From an uncultured Lachnospiraceae bacterium (GTDB lineage Bacteria; Bacillota; Clostridia; Lachnospirales; Lachnospiraceae): a DNA stretch of 64,000 nucleotides. The position numbers were made by a program, and so were the translations under genes. The stretch covers positions 59,413 through 123,412 of the forward strand of contig CAJUKV010000005.1 in NCBI GenBank assembly GCA_910587305.1, written 5' to 3'. Under the pieces are notes generated by a model, which did not search any database, was not told the DNA's origin, and saw only the letters and a list, made by a program, of their open reading frames with translations. This document shows positions 43,161 through 51,729 of the stretch, piece by piece; positions within the stretch are counted from its first letter, which is position 1, and each line of letters starts with the position of its first letter.

Positions 43161-43671
43161 GAATATGCTTTATAATAAAGTCCGTATTTTCTTCAACAGG
43201 TTTTGTTCCATCAACTCGGATAACCGGACAGCTACAAGCCTTTACCCATTCTTCAACGGTATTTTCAGGCCGGGATTTGACAAGACGAAAGAAATTTTCT
43301 TCCTGCTCATATAAATCTCCGCCAGGTAACATCCTATTGCCAAATTTTTGAAAGGACCGGTTTTTAACCCGCTGAAGGCGGATATCCCTTGGAACATGAA
43401 TGAGTACGGCATACTGAAAAAAGGAATAAACAGCGTCCCCGTAATCGCCTTTTACGGAAGCAAAAACAAAGTTTTCATGCGCTTTTATTTCCTGAAGCAA
43501 AAGTTTTTGGACTTCCTCTCCGGTGCGGGGAGAGGCATAAACATAATCAGGATTCGATTTGGGGAAATACAAATCTTCATTGTCTATAAAATGAAAGTGC
43601 ATTTTCTCTGCAAGAGCTTTTCCAAGTGTGCTTTTTCCCGTGCCATTTAATCCGCATACCATAATTCCCAT
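43138..43671 (-). CDS. Small P-loop kinase (shikimate/adenylate kinase-like)
   Basis: The 177-residue protein begins with a clear Walker A, MVCGLNGTGKSTLGKALAEK, and has a DNEDLYFP acidic motif where such kinases bind the acceptor. A lid-like Arg-rich segment is present (PRDIRLQRVKNRSFQKFG). It belongs to the broad family of small-molecule kinases; the substrate is not evident. It follows the frameshifted Phd/YefM antitoxin on the same strand by about 50 bp and has TAGGAGA upstream. A link to a toxin function is possible but not supported by motif. Confidence 0.75.
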   Translation of the reverse strand: MGIMVCGLNGTGKSTLGKALAEKMHFHFIDNEDLYFPKSNPDYVYASPRTGEEVQKLLLQEIKAHENFVFASVKGDYGDAVYSFFQYAVLIHVPRDIRLQRVKNRSFQKFGNRMLPGGDLYEQEENFFRLVKSRPENTVEEWVKACSCPVIRVDGTKPVEENTDFIIKHIQNIRVAQ

Positions 43672-43721
43672 AAGATTCTCCTATCAGGCTCCTGCCAAAT
43701 TCAATCCATTTCCGGGCAACC

Positions 43722-43977
43722 TTAATTTATTTTCCTCCGAAGATTTCCAAAGACTTCCTTATGGCTCATCCGGGCATCATTTTCCGTCGCAAGTCTATCT
43801 GCTTTATTAAAATGCGGCTTCCACACCGTCCGTCAGTTTGGAATAGGCATCCGGACTGAGCACTACCATTGTTCCATATCCATTTTTTGTCAGATATACC
43901 GGTTCGCCTTCATTTACAATTTTCTCAATATCAGGAAACTTATTTCTTAAATCTGAAACAGGCCTAATCCGTATCAT
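43722..43977 (-). pseudogene. Phd/YefM-family antitoxin, frameshifted
   Basis: The first frame (ATG 43977 to stop 43807) gives 56 residues: MIRIRPVSDLRNKFPDIEKI, then EGEPVYLTKNGYGTMVVLSP and DAYSKLTDGVEAAF. This is a typical Phd/YefM DNA-binding half. The toxin-binding tail continues in another frame: ADRLATENDARMSHKEVFGN then LRRKIN, ending at 43722. The shift occurs at a run of four T on the coding strand just after the Ala codon; one T fewer joins both parts into about 84 residues. No RelE, YoeB or Doc toxin gene is next to it. A sequencing error or a true decayed orphan antitoxin are both possible. The shorter form could still bind DNA. Confidence 0.75.
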
Positions 43978-44180
43978 AGGGGTCCACTCTTTATTGATAT
44001 TTTATCATTACTTATATTCTACCCCACTATCTTAAAAAAACAACCATTGTTAAAATCTTTCTTCCTTAATAACTGCGTGCTATATGAAAATAGTTTTTTA
44101 TAAAATGATAATATTTGAATAGTTGAATATAAATTACAAATCTGTTACAATAAAATTTGCAGTTTTGAACAATAAGTGAC

Positions 44181-44230
44181 AGATTTGCGCCTGACGCCCC
44201 AATTTGAGGGCATCTGGCAAGATGAGGGAT
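44181..44230 (+). repeat. P-type leader repeat, copy 4
   Basis: GATTTGCGCCTGACGCCCCA, a GGGC pairing partner and AAGATGAGGG match the other P units. It is followed directly by an L unit rather than by a gene. Confidence 0.7.
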
Positions 44231-44231
44231 T

Positions 44232-44304
44232 GGTTTGGAAGTAAAACATCCAAACTTTCTATCGGTGCAGTACCGTAGGCTGCGCTCGCGGCATGCAAGG
44301 GGTA
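44232..44304 (+). repeat. L-type leader repeat, copy 2a
   Basis: GTTTGGAAGTAAAACATCCA and a second, more diverged hairpin are followed by ATGCAAGGGGTATA without a start codon. Confidence 0.75.
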
Positions 44305-44305
44305 T

Positions 44306-44409
44306 AAGTTTGAAAGTTCCTTTCAAACTATTTATCGGTAGCAGTATCGCAGGCATAGCTTGCGATATATGACAATAGGCGTTGCCTATTGTATGCAGGG
44401 GGTATTAAA
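44306..44409 (+). repeat. L-type leader repeat, copy 2b, carrying the secA ribosome site
   Basis: Stem 1 is AGTTTGAAAG / CTTTCAAACT and stem 2 is TATCGCAGGC / GCTTGCGATA. An additional hairpin CAATAGGC / GCCTATTG (44372-44391) is inserted before TGCAGGGGGTATTAAA and the secA ATG. In stem 2 the pair C-G of the GH78 copy is T-A here. Confidence 0.8.
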
Positions 44410-46974
44410 ATGAATTTATTCCAAAAAGTATTTGGCACTCACAGTGAAAGAGAATTAAAGCGTATCGAAGAAACGGTGCAGGCGATTGAAAACCTGCGGC
44501 CTTCCATGCAGGCTTTATCGGATACGGAGCTTACGGGAAAGACAGAAGAATTTAAGAAGCGGCTGAAAGAAGGCGAAACCTTAGACGATATTTTGCCGGA
44601 GGCCTTTGCGGTAGTGCGGGAGGCAGCGAAAAGGGTGCTGAATATGGAGCATTACCGGGTTCAGCTGATTGGAGGCATTATTCTCCATCAGGGACGTATC
44701 TCGGAGATGAAAACCGGTGAAGGAAAGACGCTGGTGGCTACCTTGCCGGCTTATCTGAATGCTTTGGAGGGGAAAGGGGTACACATTGTTACCGTCAATG
44801 ATTACCTTGCAAAGCGTGATGCGGAATGGATGGGAGAGGTTCATAAATTTTTAGGGCTTACCGTAGGGGTAGTGCTCAACAGCATGAAAGCCGATGAGAG
44901 ACGGGAAGCCTACGGCTGCGATATCACCTATGTGACAAACAATGAGCTGGGATTTGATTACCTGCGCGATAATATGGTTATCTATAAGGCTCAGCTTGTT
45001 CTTCGGGGCCTGCATTATGCCATCATTGACGAGGTGGACTCGGTGCTGATTGACGAGGCAAGGACGCCCCTTATTATATCCGGTCAAAGTGGTAAATCTA
45101 CGAAGCTGTACGAAGTGTGCGATATTTTAGCCAAGCAGATGAAGCGTGGCGAGGATATGGAAGACTTAAGCAAGATGGACGCCATTATGGGCGTGGAGCG
45201 CGAGGAGACCGGCGATTTCATTGTCAATGAAAAGGACAAGATTGTGAACCTTACCGCTCAGGGTGTTGATAAGGTGGAAAAATTCTTCCAGATTGAAAAC
45301 CTTGCGGACCCGGAAAACATTGAAATCCAGCACAATATTACCTTAGCTCTCCGGGCCAACAACCTAATGTTCAGGGATCAGGATTATGTGGTAAAGGACG
45401 ATCAGGTGCTGATTGTAGACGAGTTTACCGGACGTATTATGCCAGGGCGGCGTTATTCGGACGGGCTTCATCAGGCCATTGAGGCGAAAGAGCATGTGAA
45501 GGTGAAGCGGGAGAGCAAGACTCTTGCAACCATCACTTTCCAGAACTTTTTTAATAAATTTGACAAAAAAGCAGGTATGACAGGTACCGCGCTCACAGAG
45601 GAGAGAGAGTTCCGTGATATTTACGGGATGGACGTAATAGAGATACCCACTAACAGACCGGTTGCCAGGAAAGATCATCAGGACGCGGTTTATAAGACCA
45701 GAAAAGAAAAGCTCCATGCCATTGTGGAGGCGGTGAAGGAATCCCACGCAAAAGGCCAGCCCGTGCTGGTGGGTACCATTACCATTGAGGCGTCGGAGGA
45801 ACTTAGCAGGCTGCTTACCAAGCAGGGGATTACCCACAAGGTCTTAAACGCCAAGTTTCACGAGCTGGAGGCTGAAATTGTGGCGGATGCAGGTATTCAT
45901 GGATCCGTTACCATCGCCACCAACATGGCGGGCCGTGGTACGGATATTAAGCTTGATGATGCGGCAAGGCAGGCCGGAGGCCTTAAAATTATTGGTACGG
46001 AGCGTCATGAATCCAGGCGTATTGACAACCAGCTGCGCGGTCGTTCCGGCCGTCAGGGAGATCCGGGCGAGTCCAAGTTTTATATTTCCCTGGAAGATGA
46101 TTTGATGCGTCTTTTTGGCTCCGAGCGGATGATTACCATGTTTAATGCGCTGGGAATTCCCGAAAATCAGGAGATTGAGCATAAGACGCTCAGCAATGCC
46201 ATCGAATCCGCACAGAAGAAGATAGAGAACAACAACTTTGGCATTCGTAAAAACCTGCTTGAGTACGATCAGGTGATGAACGAGCAAAGGGAGATTATTT
46301 ACGAGGAAAGGCGCCGTGTGTTAGACGGTGAGAGCATGCGGGACGCCATTTACAAAATGATAACGGATATTACGGAAAATGCCGTGGATATTGTAATTGG
46401 GGATGATACGGATTATGACGACTGGAACCTGGAAGAATTAAATACCCTGCTTCTTCCGACCATACCGTTAAGGCCCATTAACCGTGGACGTATCAACACG
46501 CCTAAGAAAAACGCTTTGAAACATCAATTGAAGGAGGAGGCGGTTAAGCTTTATGAGGCAAAGGAGGCGGAATTCCCGGAGCCCGAGGCAATTCGTGAGT
46601 TAGAGCGTGTAATCCTCCTGAAAGTGATTGACAGAAAATGGATGGATCACATTGACGATATGGAGCAGCTCCGCCAGGGCGTCGGCCTGCAGGCTTATGG
46701 GCAGAGAGATCCCCTTGTGGAATATAAGCTTAGTGGTTATGAAATGTTCGACGAGATGACCCAGAATATCCGTGAGGAAACCATACGCGTTCTGTTCCAT
46801 GTAAGGGTGGAGCAGAAGGTGGAGAGGGAGCAGGTTGCCAAGGTGACCGGCACCAATAAGGACGATTCCGTGGCCAAAGGGCCGGTACGGCGTGAGAGTG
46901 CCAAGATTTACCCGAACGATCCCTGTCCGTGCGGCAGCGGAAAGAAATATAAGCAGTGCTGCGGCAGAAAATAG
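44410..46974 (+). CDS. secA: Preprotein translocase ATPase SecA
   Basis: The 854-residue motor drives proteins through SecYEG. It has Walker [19 protein letters not shown], Walker [15 protein letters not shown], the [13 protein letters not shown] motif, helicase motifs [12 protein letters not shown] and [14 protein letters not shown], and a C-terminal zinc-binding tail [20 protein letters not shown] 44410 follows CAGGGGG of the L repeat. The gene is followed by prfB, a common order in Firmicutes; here two T/S repeat blocks separate them. Confidence 0.97.
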   Translation: MNLFQKVFGTHSERELKRIEETVQAIENLRPSMQALSDTELTGKTEEFKKRLKEGETLDDILPEAFAVVREAAKRVLNMEHYRVQLIGGIILHQGRISEMKTGEGKTLVATLPAYLNALEGKGVHIVTVNDYLAKRDAEWMGEVHKFLGLTVGVVLNSMKADERREAYGCDITYVTNNELGFDYLRDNMVIYKAQLVLRGLHYAIIDEVDSVLIDEARTPLIISGQSGKSTKLYEVCDILAKQMKRGEDMEDLSKMDAIMGVEREETGDFIVNEKDKIVNLTAQGVDKVEKFFQIENLADPENIEIQHNITLALRANNLMFRDQDYVVKDDQVLIVDEFTGRIMPGRRYSDGLHQAIEAKEHVKVKRESKTLATITFQNFFNKFDKKAGMTGTALTEEREFRDIYGMDVIEIPTNRPVARKDHQDAVYKTRKEKLHAIVEAVKESHAKGQPVLVGTITIEASEELSRLLTKQGITHKVLNAKFHELEAEIVADAGIHGSVTIATNMAGRGTDIKLDDAARQAGGLKIIGTERHESRRIDNQLRGRSGRQGDPGESKFYISLEDDLMRLFGSERMITMFNALGIPENQEIEHKTLSNAIESAQKKIENNNFGIRKNLLEYDQVMNEQREIIYEERRRVLDGESMRDAIYKMITDITENAVDIVIGDDTDYDDWNLEELNTLLLPTIPLRPINRGRINTPKKNALKHQLKEEAVKLYEAKEAEFPEPEAIRELERVILLKVIDRKWMDHIDDMEQLRQGVGLQAYGQRDPLVEYKLSGYEMFDEMTQNIREETIRVLFHVRVEQKVEREQVAKVTGTNKDDSVAKGPVRRESAKIYPNDPCPCGSGKKYKQCCGRK

Positions 46975-47107
46975 TGTGAAGAAAAGTTCTAAGGCGTCAA
47001 AAAACGCCGCCTAAGAACAATTAAAACTTCACACTCAGAAGAATGCCTTGAAAAACAGGCATTCTTCATCAAGATTTGTGTTGCCGCAGAGCGGCAACAT
47101 GGGGGTT
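46973..47107 (+). repeat. T/S repeat block, copy 3a
   Basis: The T unit begins inside the secA stop codon. AGTTCTAAGGCG pairs with CGCCTAAGAACA around TCAAAAAACGC, and AAGAATGCC pairs with GGCATTCTT. The S unit follows at 47073: GATTTGTG, the perfect hairpin TTGCCGC / GCGGCAA, then CATGGGGGTTAG. No gene starts here; another block follows. Confidence 0.85.
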
Positions 47108-47260
47108 AGTGTGAAGAAAAGTTCTAAGATGTCAAAAAACGCCATCTAAGAACTTTTAAAGTTTGCAAAGCAAGCTATCTTCACACTTAGAAGGATACCT
47201 TGAAAAACAGGCATTCTTCATTGAGATTTGTGTTGCCGCGGAGCGGCAACATGGGGGTAG
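47108..47260 (+). repeat. T/S repeat block, copy 3b
   Basis: This T unit has AGTTCTAAGATG / CATCTAAGAACT, as in the copy at 15395, with the same loop. It adds a GTTTGCAAAGCAAGC hairpin and the outer stem GTGTGAAGA / TCTTCACAC. The S unit is TTGCCGC / GCGGCAA with CATGGGGGTAG. Confidence 0.85.
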
Positions 47261-47294
47261 GGGGAAAATAAAATAAAGAAAGAGGTGACGCAAG

Positions 47295-48405
47295 GTGGTA
47301 GAATTGGATCAGATGAAATCTGAGCTGCAGACTTACAAGAGCCCTTTAGCGGAAGTGAGGGATTCACTTTGACTTAGCAAATAAGTCAAAGAAAATAGAA
47401 GAGCTGGAGCGGGAAATGGAGGCTCCCGGATTTTGGGATGATCCGGAACGCTCTAACAAGAAAATGAAGGAACTAAAAAATTTAAAGGATACGGTGGAAA
47501 CCATACAGGGGCTTGAAAGCCAGTATGAGGATATCGAAACGCTGATTGAGATGGGGTATGAGGAAGAAGACGCCCAGCTAGCGGCCGATATCCGGACAGA
47601 GCTTGACGAATTTATCAAGGCTTTTGAGGATATCCGTATCAGTACATTGCTTTCGGAGGAGTATGACGGCTACAATGCTATTTTGAAGCTGAACGCAGGC
47701 GCAGGTGGCACGGAGAGCTGCGACTGGTGCTCCATGCTTTACCGCATGTATACCAGATGGGCGGAGCGCAAAGGGTTTACCGTGGAGGTATTGGATTATC
47801 TGGACGGCGATGAGGCCGGAATTAAATCAGTGACCTTTCAGGTAAACGGAACCAATGCCTACGGCTATCTGAAATCGGAAAAGGGCGTGCACAGGCTGGT
47901 TCGAATCTCTCCTTTTAATGCTCAGGGCAAGCGCCAGACTTCCTTTGTATCATTGGATGTTATGCCGGATATTGAGGAGGATGTGGATGTGGAGATCAAC
48001 GAGGAAGACCTGCGCATCGATACGTACCGAAGCAGCGGCGCAGGAGGTCAGCATATCAACAAGACGTCCTCCGCTATCCGTATCACCCATATCCCTACGG
48101 GCATTGTGGTGCAGTGCCAGAACGAACGCTCCCAGTTCCAGAACAAGGATAAGGCCATGCAAATGCTGAAAGCAAGGCTGTATTTGCTGAAAAAAGAGGC
48201 CAATGCGGAGAAGCTTTCGGATATTCGCGGAGAAGTGAAAGAGATTGGCTGGGGAAATCAGATCCGTTCTTATGTGATGCAGCCTTACACTATGGTGAAG
48301 GATCACAGGACCAACGAGGAAACAGGAAATACGGATGCCGTGATGGACGGAGCCCTTGATCCGTTTATAAATGCTTATTTAAAATGGATAAATTTGAAAG
48401 TTTAA
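47295..48405 (+). CDS. prfB: Peptide chain release factor 2, with programmed +1 frameshift
   Basis: RF2 recognises UGA and UAA stop codons. The first 25 codons run from GTG 47295 (VELDQMKSELQTYKSPLAEV) to an in-frame TGA at 47370. Shifting by one base at CTT-TGAC continues with DLANKSKKIEELERE to the stop at 48405, giving about 369 residues. The domain with the GGQ motif (SSGAGGQHINKTSSA) and the SPF-type anticodon-like motif (RISPFNAQGK) are present. The GTG start has GAGGTG seven bases upstream. RF2 regulates its own level through this site. Confidence 0.95.
47358..47373 (+). promoter_or_regulatory. Programmed +1 frameshift site of prfB
   Basis: AGGGATTCACTTTGAC contains the internal Shine-Dalgarno-like AGGG, the slippery CTT and the in-frame TGA followed by C, the usual poor-termination context of bacterial prfB. 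Confidence 0.93.
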
Positions 48406-48444
48406 ATTTACAGCTAAAATGAACAATAAATATTTATAACTATA

Positions 48445-48506
48445 AAAAGCAGCGTCTTATCTGACAAAGCATTTTCTAACACGCTTTGGGGATAAGACGC
48501 TGTTTT
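48445..48506. terminator. Bidirectional terminator between prfB and the acetyltransferase gene
   Basis: CAGCGTCTTATC and GATAAGACGCTG form a perfect 12-bp stem with A and T tracts outside. The loop contains a second stem, CAAAGC / GCTTTG. It ends both convergent genes. Confidence 0.85.
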
Positions 48507-48511
48507 ACGAT

Positions 48512-49129
48512 TTATGGAAGTTGATCAGAATCGGGATCAAAGTCCAATTCATAATCCCTGTAATAGTATTTGCGGTCATCTTCTCCTATCTCCCGTAATA
48601 CATGGCATGGATTGCCTACGGCAATTACGTTTGCGGGAATGTCTTTTGTAACGACAGAACCGCCGCCAATTACGCTGTTGTCGCCAATGGTAATCCCAGG
48701 CATAATCTGTACGCCCGATCCGATCCATACATTTTTTCCTACATGAATGGGCAGATTATATACATATCTCAGTTCCCGAAGCCGGGGGTGGACAGGGTGT
48801 CCGGCAGTAGCAAATACGGTGCCCGGCCCAATCATACAATAATCTCCAATATAAATATCCGCATCATCTACAAAGGATACCATAGCATTGCAATAAATAT
48901 GATTTCCGAAATGGACATTGTGAAGTCCCCAGTTTGCATGAACCGGAGTATCAATGGTGCAGTCTTCGGCCATAATGCGTGAAAGTATCTGCTTTCTCTT
49001 CTCATGCTCCGAAGGGAGTGTCCGGTTATATTGTGCCAGTTCATCCTGATAGCCGTATTGTTCATCAATAATGGCGCTGTCATTGTACACATAGGGCAGA
49101 CCGGCCGCCCTGCGCTCTAATGGTGTCAT
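48512..49129 (-). CDS. Maltose/galactoside O-acetyltransferase family protein
   Basis: The 205-residue protein has an N-terminal mac domain (TPLERRAAGLPYVYNDS) and a left-handed beta helix of hexapeptide repeats. It contains NAMVSFVDDADIYIGDYCMI and KNVWIGSGVQIMPGITIGDN, the LacA/NodL/Maa pattern, with His in FATAGHPVHPRLR as the likely catalytic residue. It acetylates a sugar from acetyl-CoA. A perfect AAGGAGGT lies seven bases before the ATG. No sugar operon is adjacent, so the substrate is unknown. Confidence 0.9.
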   Translation of the reverse strand: MTPLERRAAGLPYVYNDSAIIDEQYGYQDELAQYNRTLPSEHEKRKQILSRIMAEDCTIDTPVHANWGLHNVHFGNHIYCNAMVSFVDDADIYIGDYCMIGPGTVFATAGHPVHPRLRELRYVYNLPIHVGKNVWIGSGVQIMPGITIGDNSVIGGGSVVTKDIPANVIAVGNPCHVLREIGEDDRKYYYRDYELDFDPDSDQLP

Positions 49130-49176
49130 AACTTACCTCCTTAAAAATTATAAAAATTTAAGTGAAATATTCTTAC

Positions 49177-49971
49177 TTAATAAGCTTGTTCGCCTGGTAC
49201 GGCAGCATTTGACTGTTTCCTGATTAAATCCAGGTAAAAATTAGCATAAACAGCCTCCATATATGGAAGAATCCAAAGAAATGCTATGCCGAAAGAAAAC
49301 GCCCCTAAAATAATCAGCGGAACAAAGGATAAAGAGATATATAAAAGCCTTCCTATGCTGCCTTTCATAAGGCGGGCGCTTTTTTTAAGCAATTCGGGAG
49401 CCGTGTATTCGGGAAAGTCCAGCATAAGGTAAAACACCTGTGAAAACAACAGGGAATGTACATAAAAATTGATAATCGTGCCTGCAAGGTACAGTATGAT
49501 ATATATCAAAAACAGCGAAGCGTTTACAGGCAAAGCGCCCTGCGCCGCCGCAGATACGTCAAAGGATAATAAAGACTGGTTGATATGATTGCTAAGGAGC
49601 AGGGATGGCAGGGAACAAAGTATATCAACAATGGTTAAAACAGCCTGTATTTGAAAAAGTTTTACCGTATCTCCCCGGAAGAAGTGAAACAGGTCGCTTA
49701 CGAAAGGAGTCTGATTACAGGCAATTTTTAGGTAAATATAGGCTTCTCCCGCAATGAAATAACCGGAAAGAAGGCCAAAAAGGAACAGTACAATGCAATA
49801 GAAAAGTATGCCTAAAATGGTATCGGTGGCGGTAAACAACGTAATCCCTATACCGATGGGTATAAGACAGAGAAAATGAAGCAGATAAGCGCCGATTACA
49901 GTTCCATATTTTCCAAGCAGTTGTCCTTTTGCCAGAGACTTAAGACTGGCAGAAGATAAATATTGATTCAT
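49177..49971 (-). CDS. DUF975-like multi-pass membrane protein
   Basis: The 264-residue protein has about six hydrophobic segments (around residues 25-50, 52-80, 108-130, 150-175, 205-235). Its N-terminal SLKSLAKGQLLGKYGTVIGA is typical of DUF975 proteins, which start with a short amphipathic helix and the K-x-Q-L pattern. Function of the family is not known. It ends 47 bp before the acetyltransferase gene on the same strand, so they could be co-transcribed. Confidence 0.75.
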   Translation of the reverse strand: MNQYLSSASLKSLAKGQLLGKYGTVIGAYLLHFLCLIPIGIGITLFTATDTILGILFYCIVLFLFGLLSGYFIAGEAYIYLKIACNQTPFVSDLFHFFRGDTVKLFQIQAVLTIVDILCSLPSLLLSNHINQSLLSFDVSAAAQGALPVNASLFLIYIILYLAGTIINFYVHSLLFSQVFYLMLDFPEYTAPELLKKSARLMKGSIGRLLYISLSFVPLIILGAFSFGIAFLWILPYMEAVYANFYLDLIRKQSNAAVPGEQAY

Positions 49972-50066
49972 AAAATCTCCAATTCCTGCACCTTTTTAAG
50001 TCAAGATAAGGTACAATTCAAATTTTTTTAATCCCGGGGACAATGCGCCGGATGGATGCGCATAAA

Positions 50067-50091
50067 AGACGGCCATAGGACGACTTTTATA
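50067..50091 (-). terminator. Imperfect terminator hairpin after the SprA-related gene
   Basis: AAAAGACGGCC and GGACGACTTTT pair with two mismatches around ATA; the minus strand continues with TTTTATG. Weak support. Confidence 0.4.
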
Positions 50092-50115
50092 TTTGGCGCA
50101 GGCCGCGTTTTTTTC

Positions 50116-50628
50116 TTATACGGCCAAATCCAGATTGCCGCCAAGGAACGAAAGAGCATCCAGAGCCTTACGGTTCTTCATATACGGATTGTCCTCGTTG
50201 GAATATTGTATTTTCGTTGCGGTGGTTCCGCCGGCCACATAGCTGCGCCCGCATTCCGGGCAGATGGACGTTTTCAGGGAGACATTAGCGGCAATCACCT
50301 TGCCGTTATTTTTTGCCGCATCGCGGAAAGCATTGCTTACATGCTCCTGCTCGTGGGCTCTGACACGGGAAGCGGAAGCCTCAGGGGAAATATGCGCCGC
50401 CGATTTAAAGGAAACCATTTCGTCGGAGCCGTCCTGATATTTGCGGTTTTTACAGGTTTCACACTCGGCGGGAGAGGATTTCCTGCCGGGAGAAACTTTT
50501 GTGGATTCGCCCGGATTGGCAATCACCTTTCCGGCTTCAGACACAGCGCCTGTCTGCCCTGTGCGGCCGATACCTGCCGCATATCCGTTTGCATATGTAT
50601 TCATGTTGTTATAAACGCCTGTAATCAT
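50116..50628 (-). CDS. SprA-related putative zinc metalloprotease
   Basis: The 170-residue protein has the zinc-binding motif HEQEH in RVRAHEQEHVSNAF, matching the SprA-related (CJM1_0395-type) putative metalloproteases, whose usual form is VRAHEQAH. Two CxxC pairs (CETCKNRKY and CPECGRSYV) could bind a second zinc, and TTATKIQY follows. The first 30 residues are Gly/Asn-rich without a signal peptide. I chose the ATG at 50628 with GGAAAGGA upstream; the ATG at 50658 has no ribosome site. Substrate and role are unknown. Confidence 0.7.
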   Translation of the reverse strand: MITGVYNNMNTYANGYAAGIGRTGQTGAVSEAGKVIANPGESTKVSPGRKSSPAECETCKNRKYQDGSDEMVSFKSAAHISPEASASRVRAHEQEHVSNAFRDAAKNNGKVIAANVSLKTSICPECGRSYVAGGTTATKIQYSNEDNPYMKNRKALDALSFLGGNLDLAV

Positions 50629-50743
50629 ACCCCTAAGTCCTTTCCTGCTTTCATACATGCCGCACTGCGGCGTAAGTCATTTGGTTTCTATCATATTTAC
50701 TATTTATACGGTAATCGAAAGGCGGAAAAAAGATACCCGGACA

Positions 50744-51202
50744 TTATTTGCCCATGATTTCAGCATATTGCGCCATAATATCTTCATAGGACTGCCCTAA
50801 AATATCCTCAAGCTCCTGCCCCGTCTGGCGTTCAAACTGCTGATCCATTTGTCTGCCAAAGGATATAAGATCATCCCGGTTTAAGGATAAAATCATGCCG
50901 ACTAAAGAACCGACGACAGAGAAAATAAGCACGATTCCGCCAATACCGGTTCCAACGCCAACCTTGGCGCCTGCAAGCATTTTTTTCCCATATCCTTTAG
51001 AGAGAATAGCCAAAACAATGGCAAGGCTGCCACAAATAACAGGGATATAAACGGTCAGCATACTGAAAATACTGACGATTCCCAAAATCATGGAAGCAGT
51101 TGCCATCGCCCGTCCGGGGTTTCTAATAGGCTGCATCTGATTACCGGGATAAGGGCTATTGCCCGGCTGTATATAGGGATTATTGTTTGATTGATATTCC
51201 AT
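50744..51202 (-). CDS. DUF4190-like small membrane protein
   Basis: The 152-residue protein has an N-terminal Asn/Pro/Gln/Tyr-rich cytoplasmic stretch (about 1-30). Two hydrophobic helices follow (about 33-66 and 82-105), with the GIVSIFSMLTVYIPVICGSL pattern common in DUF4190 proteins, and a short acidic C-terminal helix. Function is unknown. AAAGGTG lies before the ATG. It is 85 bp upstream of the SprA-related gene on the same strand. Confidence 0.7.
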   Translation of the reverse strand: MEYQSNNNPYIQPGNSPYPGNQMQPIRNPGRAMATASMILGIVSIFSMLTVYIPVICGSLAIVLAILSKGYGKKMLAGAKVGVGTGIGGIVLIFSVVGSLVGMILSLNRDDLISFGRQMDQQFERQTGQELEDILGQSYEDIMAQYAEIMGK

Positions 51203-51341
51203 GGATTTTCACCTTTTACTCATATATATTTGTAACGGTAAAGATGCGCCAAACCGCCGCAAGTTCCGCTTGCCGTATTTTGGCGGACAGGGGGCTGTTC
51301 CATCTAAATTATTACAGTAATATAGTAGCACTTTCTTTGGG

Positions 51342-51410
51342 TTAGCACAAGATCATATCCACCATCTCAAGAATCGTCTTAAATTGGTTATCTGTCATAA
51401 CCTCCGCCAT
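51342..51410 (-). CDS. Very short ORF, possibly a gene remnant
   Basis: ATG 51410 is preceded by AACGGAGGAAAGG, a strong ribosome site, and encodes 22 residues (AEVMTDNQFKTILEMVDMIL and a final Cys). The start looks like small Lachnospiraceae proteins beginning with MTDNQFKTILEM that are normally about 35-40 residues long, so it may be truncated. Function unknown. Confidence 0.4.
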   Translation of the reverse strand: MAEVMTDNQFKTILEMVDMILC

Positions 51411-51650
51411 AACCTTTCCTCCGTTCCTTATCAGAGCTCCCTTTACATCTTATCATATTATTATATTAATATTGGTTACTAAAGGAAAGCAAGATATTTT
51501 TCCGAAAAACAAATCTTTCTTGAAAAAGTGCGCACTTATTACTATAATAAATAAGAGCTGGCACAGCGGCCGGCTGTAAGGCGGAGTCGCTGATTTTCAG
51601 GTAAAACCTTTCTTTGAAAAGGGCAATAGAATCAAATTATGAGGATGGGA

Positions 51651-51729
51651 AAGTTTGGAAGTAAACATCCAAACTCTTTATCAATGGCAGTACCGCAAAC
51701 ACAGCTTGCGGTATGCAGGAGGTGCAAAC
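51651..51729 (+). repeat. L-type leader repeat, copy 3, carrying the tex ribosome site
   Basis: Stem 1 is AGTTTGGA / TCCAAACT, then TTATCAATGGCAGTACC. Stem 2 is TACCGCAAAC / GCTTGCGGTA with one mismatch. It ends in TGCAGGAGGTGCAAAC and the ATG at 51730. Confidence 0.82.

Larger units (their letters stand above)
43978..44409. other. Long leader region of secA with P and L repeats
   Basis: This 432-bp gap starts with about 200 bp of AT-rich sequence in which the secA promoter must lie. It continues with a P repeat (44181-44230), L repeat 2a (44232-44304) and L repeat 2b (44306-44409). I see no gene. Confidence 0.65.
51203..51729. other. Intergenic region between divergent genes, with a short ORF and an L repeat
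   Basis: This 527-bp region separates the DUF4190-like gene (minus) from tex (plus). It contains a possible 22-codon ORF on the minus strand (51342-51410), an AT-rich stretch near 51450-51560 likely to hold promoters, and an L repeat at 51651-51729. Confidence 0.6.

Noticed and set aside
43138..43671. Zeta-type toxin paired with the Phd antitoxin remnant
   Set aside because: The P-loop fold would allow it, but no zeta-toxin signature was recognised and Phd antitoxins pair with Doc or RelE types; kept as a small kinase of unknown substrate.
46973..47260. CRISPR-like array
   Set aside because: Only two tandem units, each with internal hairpins and no unique spacers of constant length; the same units occur singly elsewhere.
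47364..47618. Truncated prfB starting at 47416
   Set aside because: The upstream 25 codons and the CTTTGAC shift site show the normal programmed frameshift, so the gene is intact; the minus-strand frame here is a shadow.
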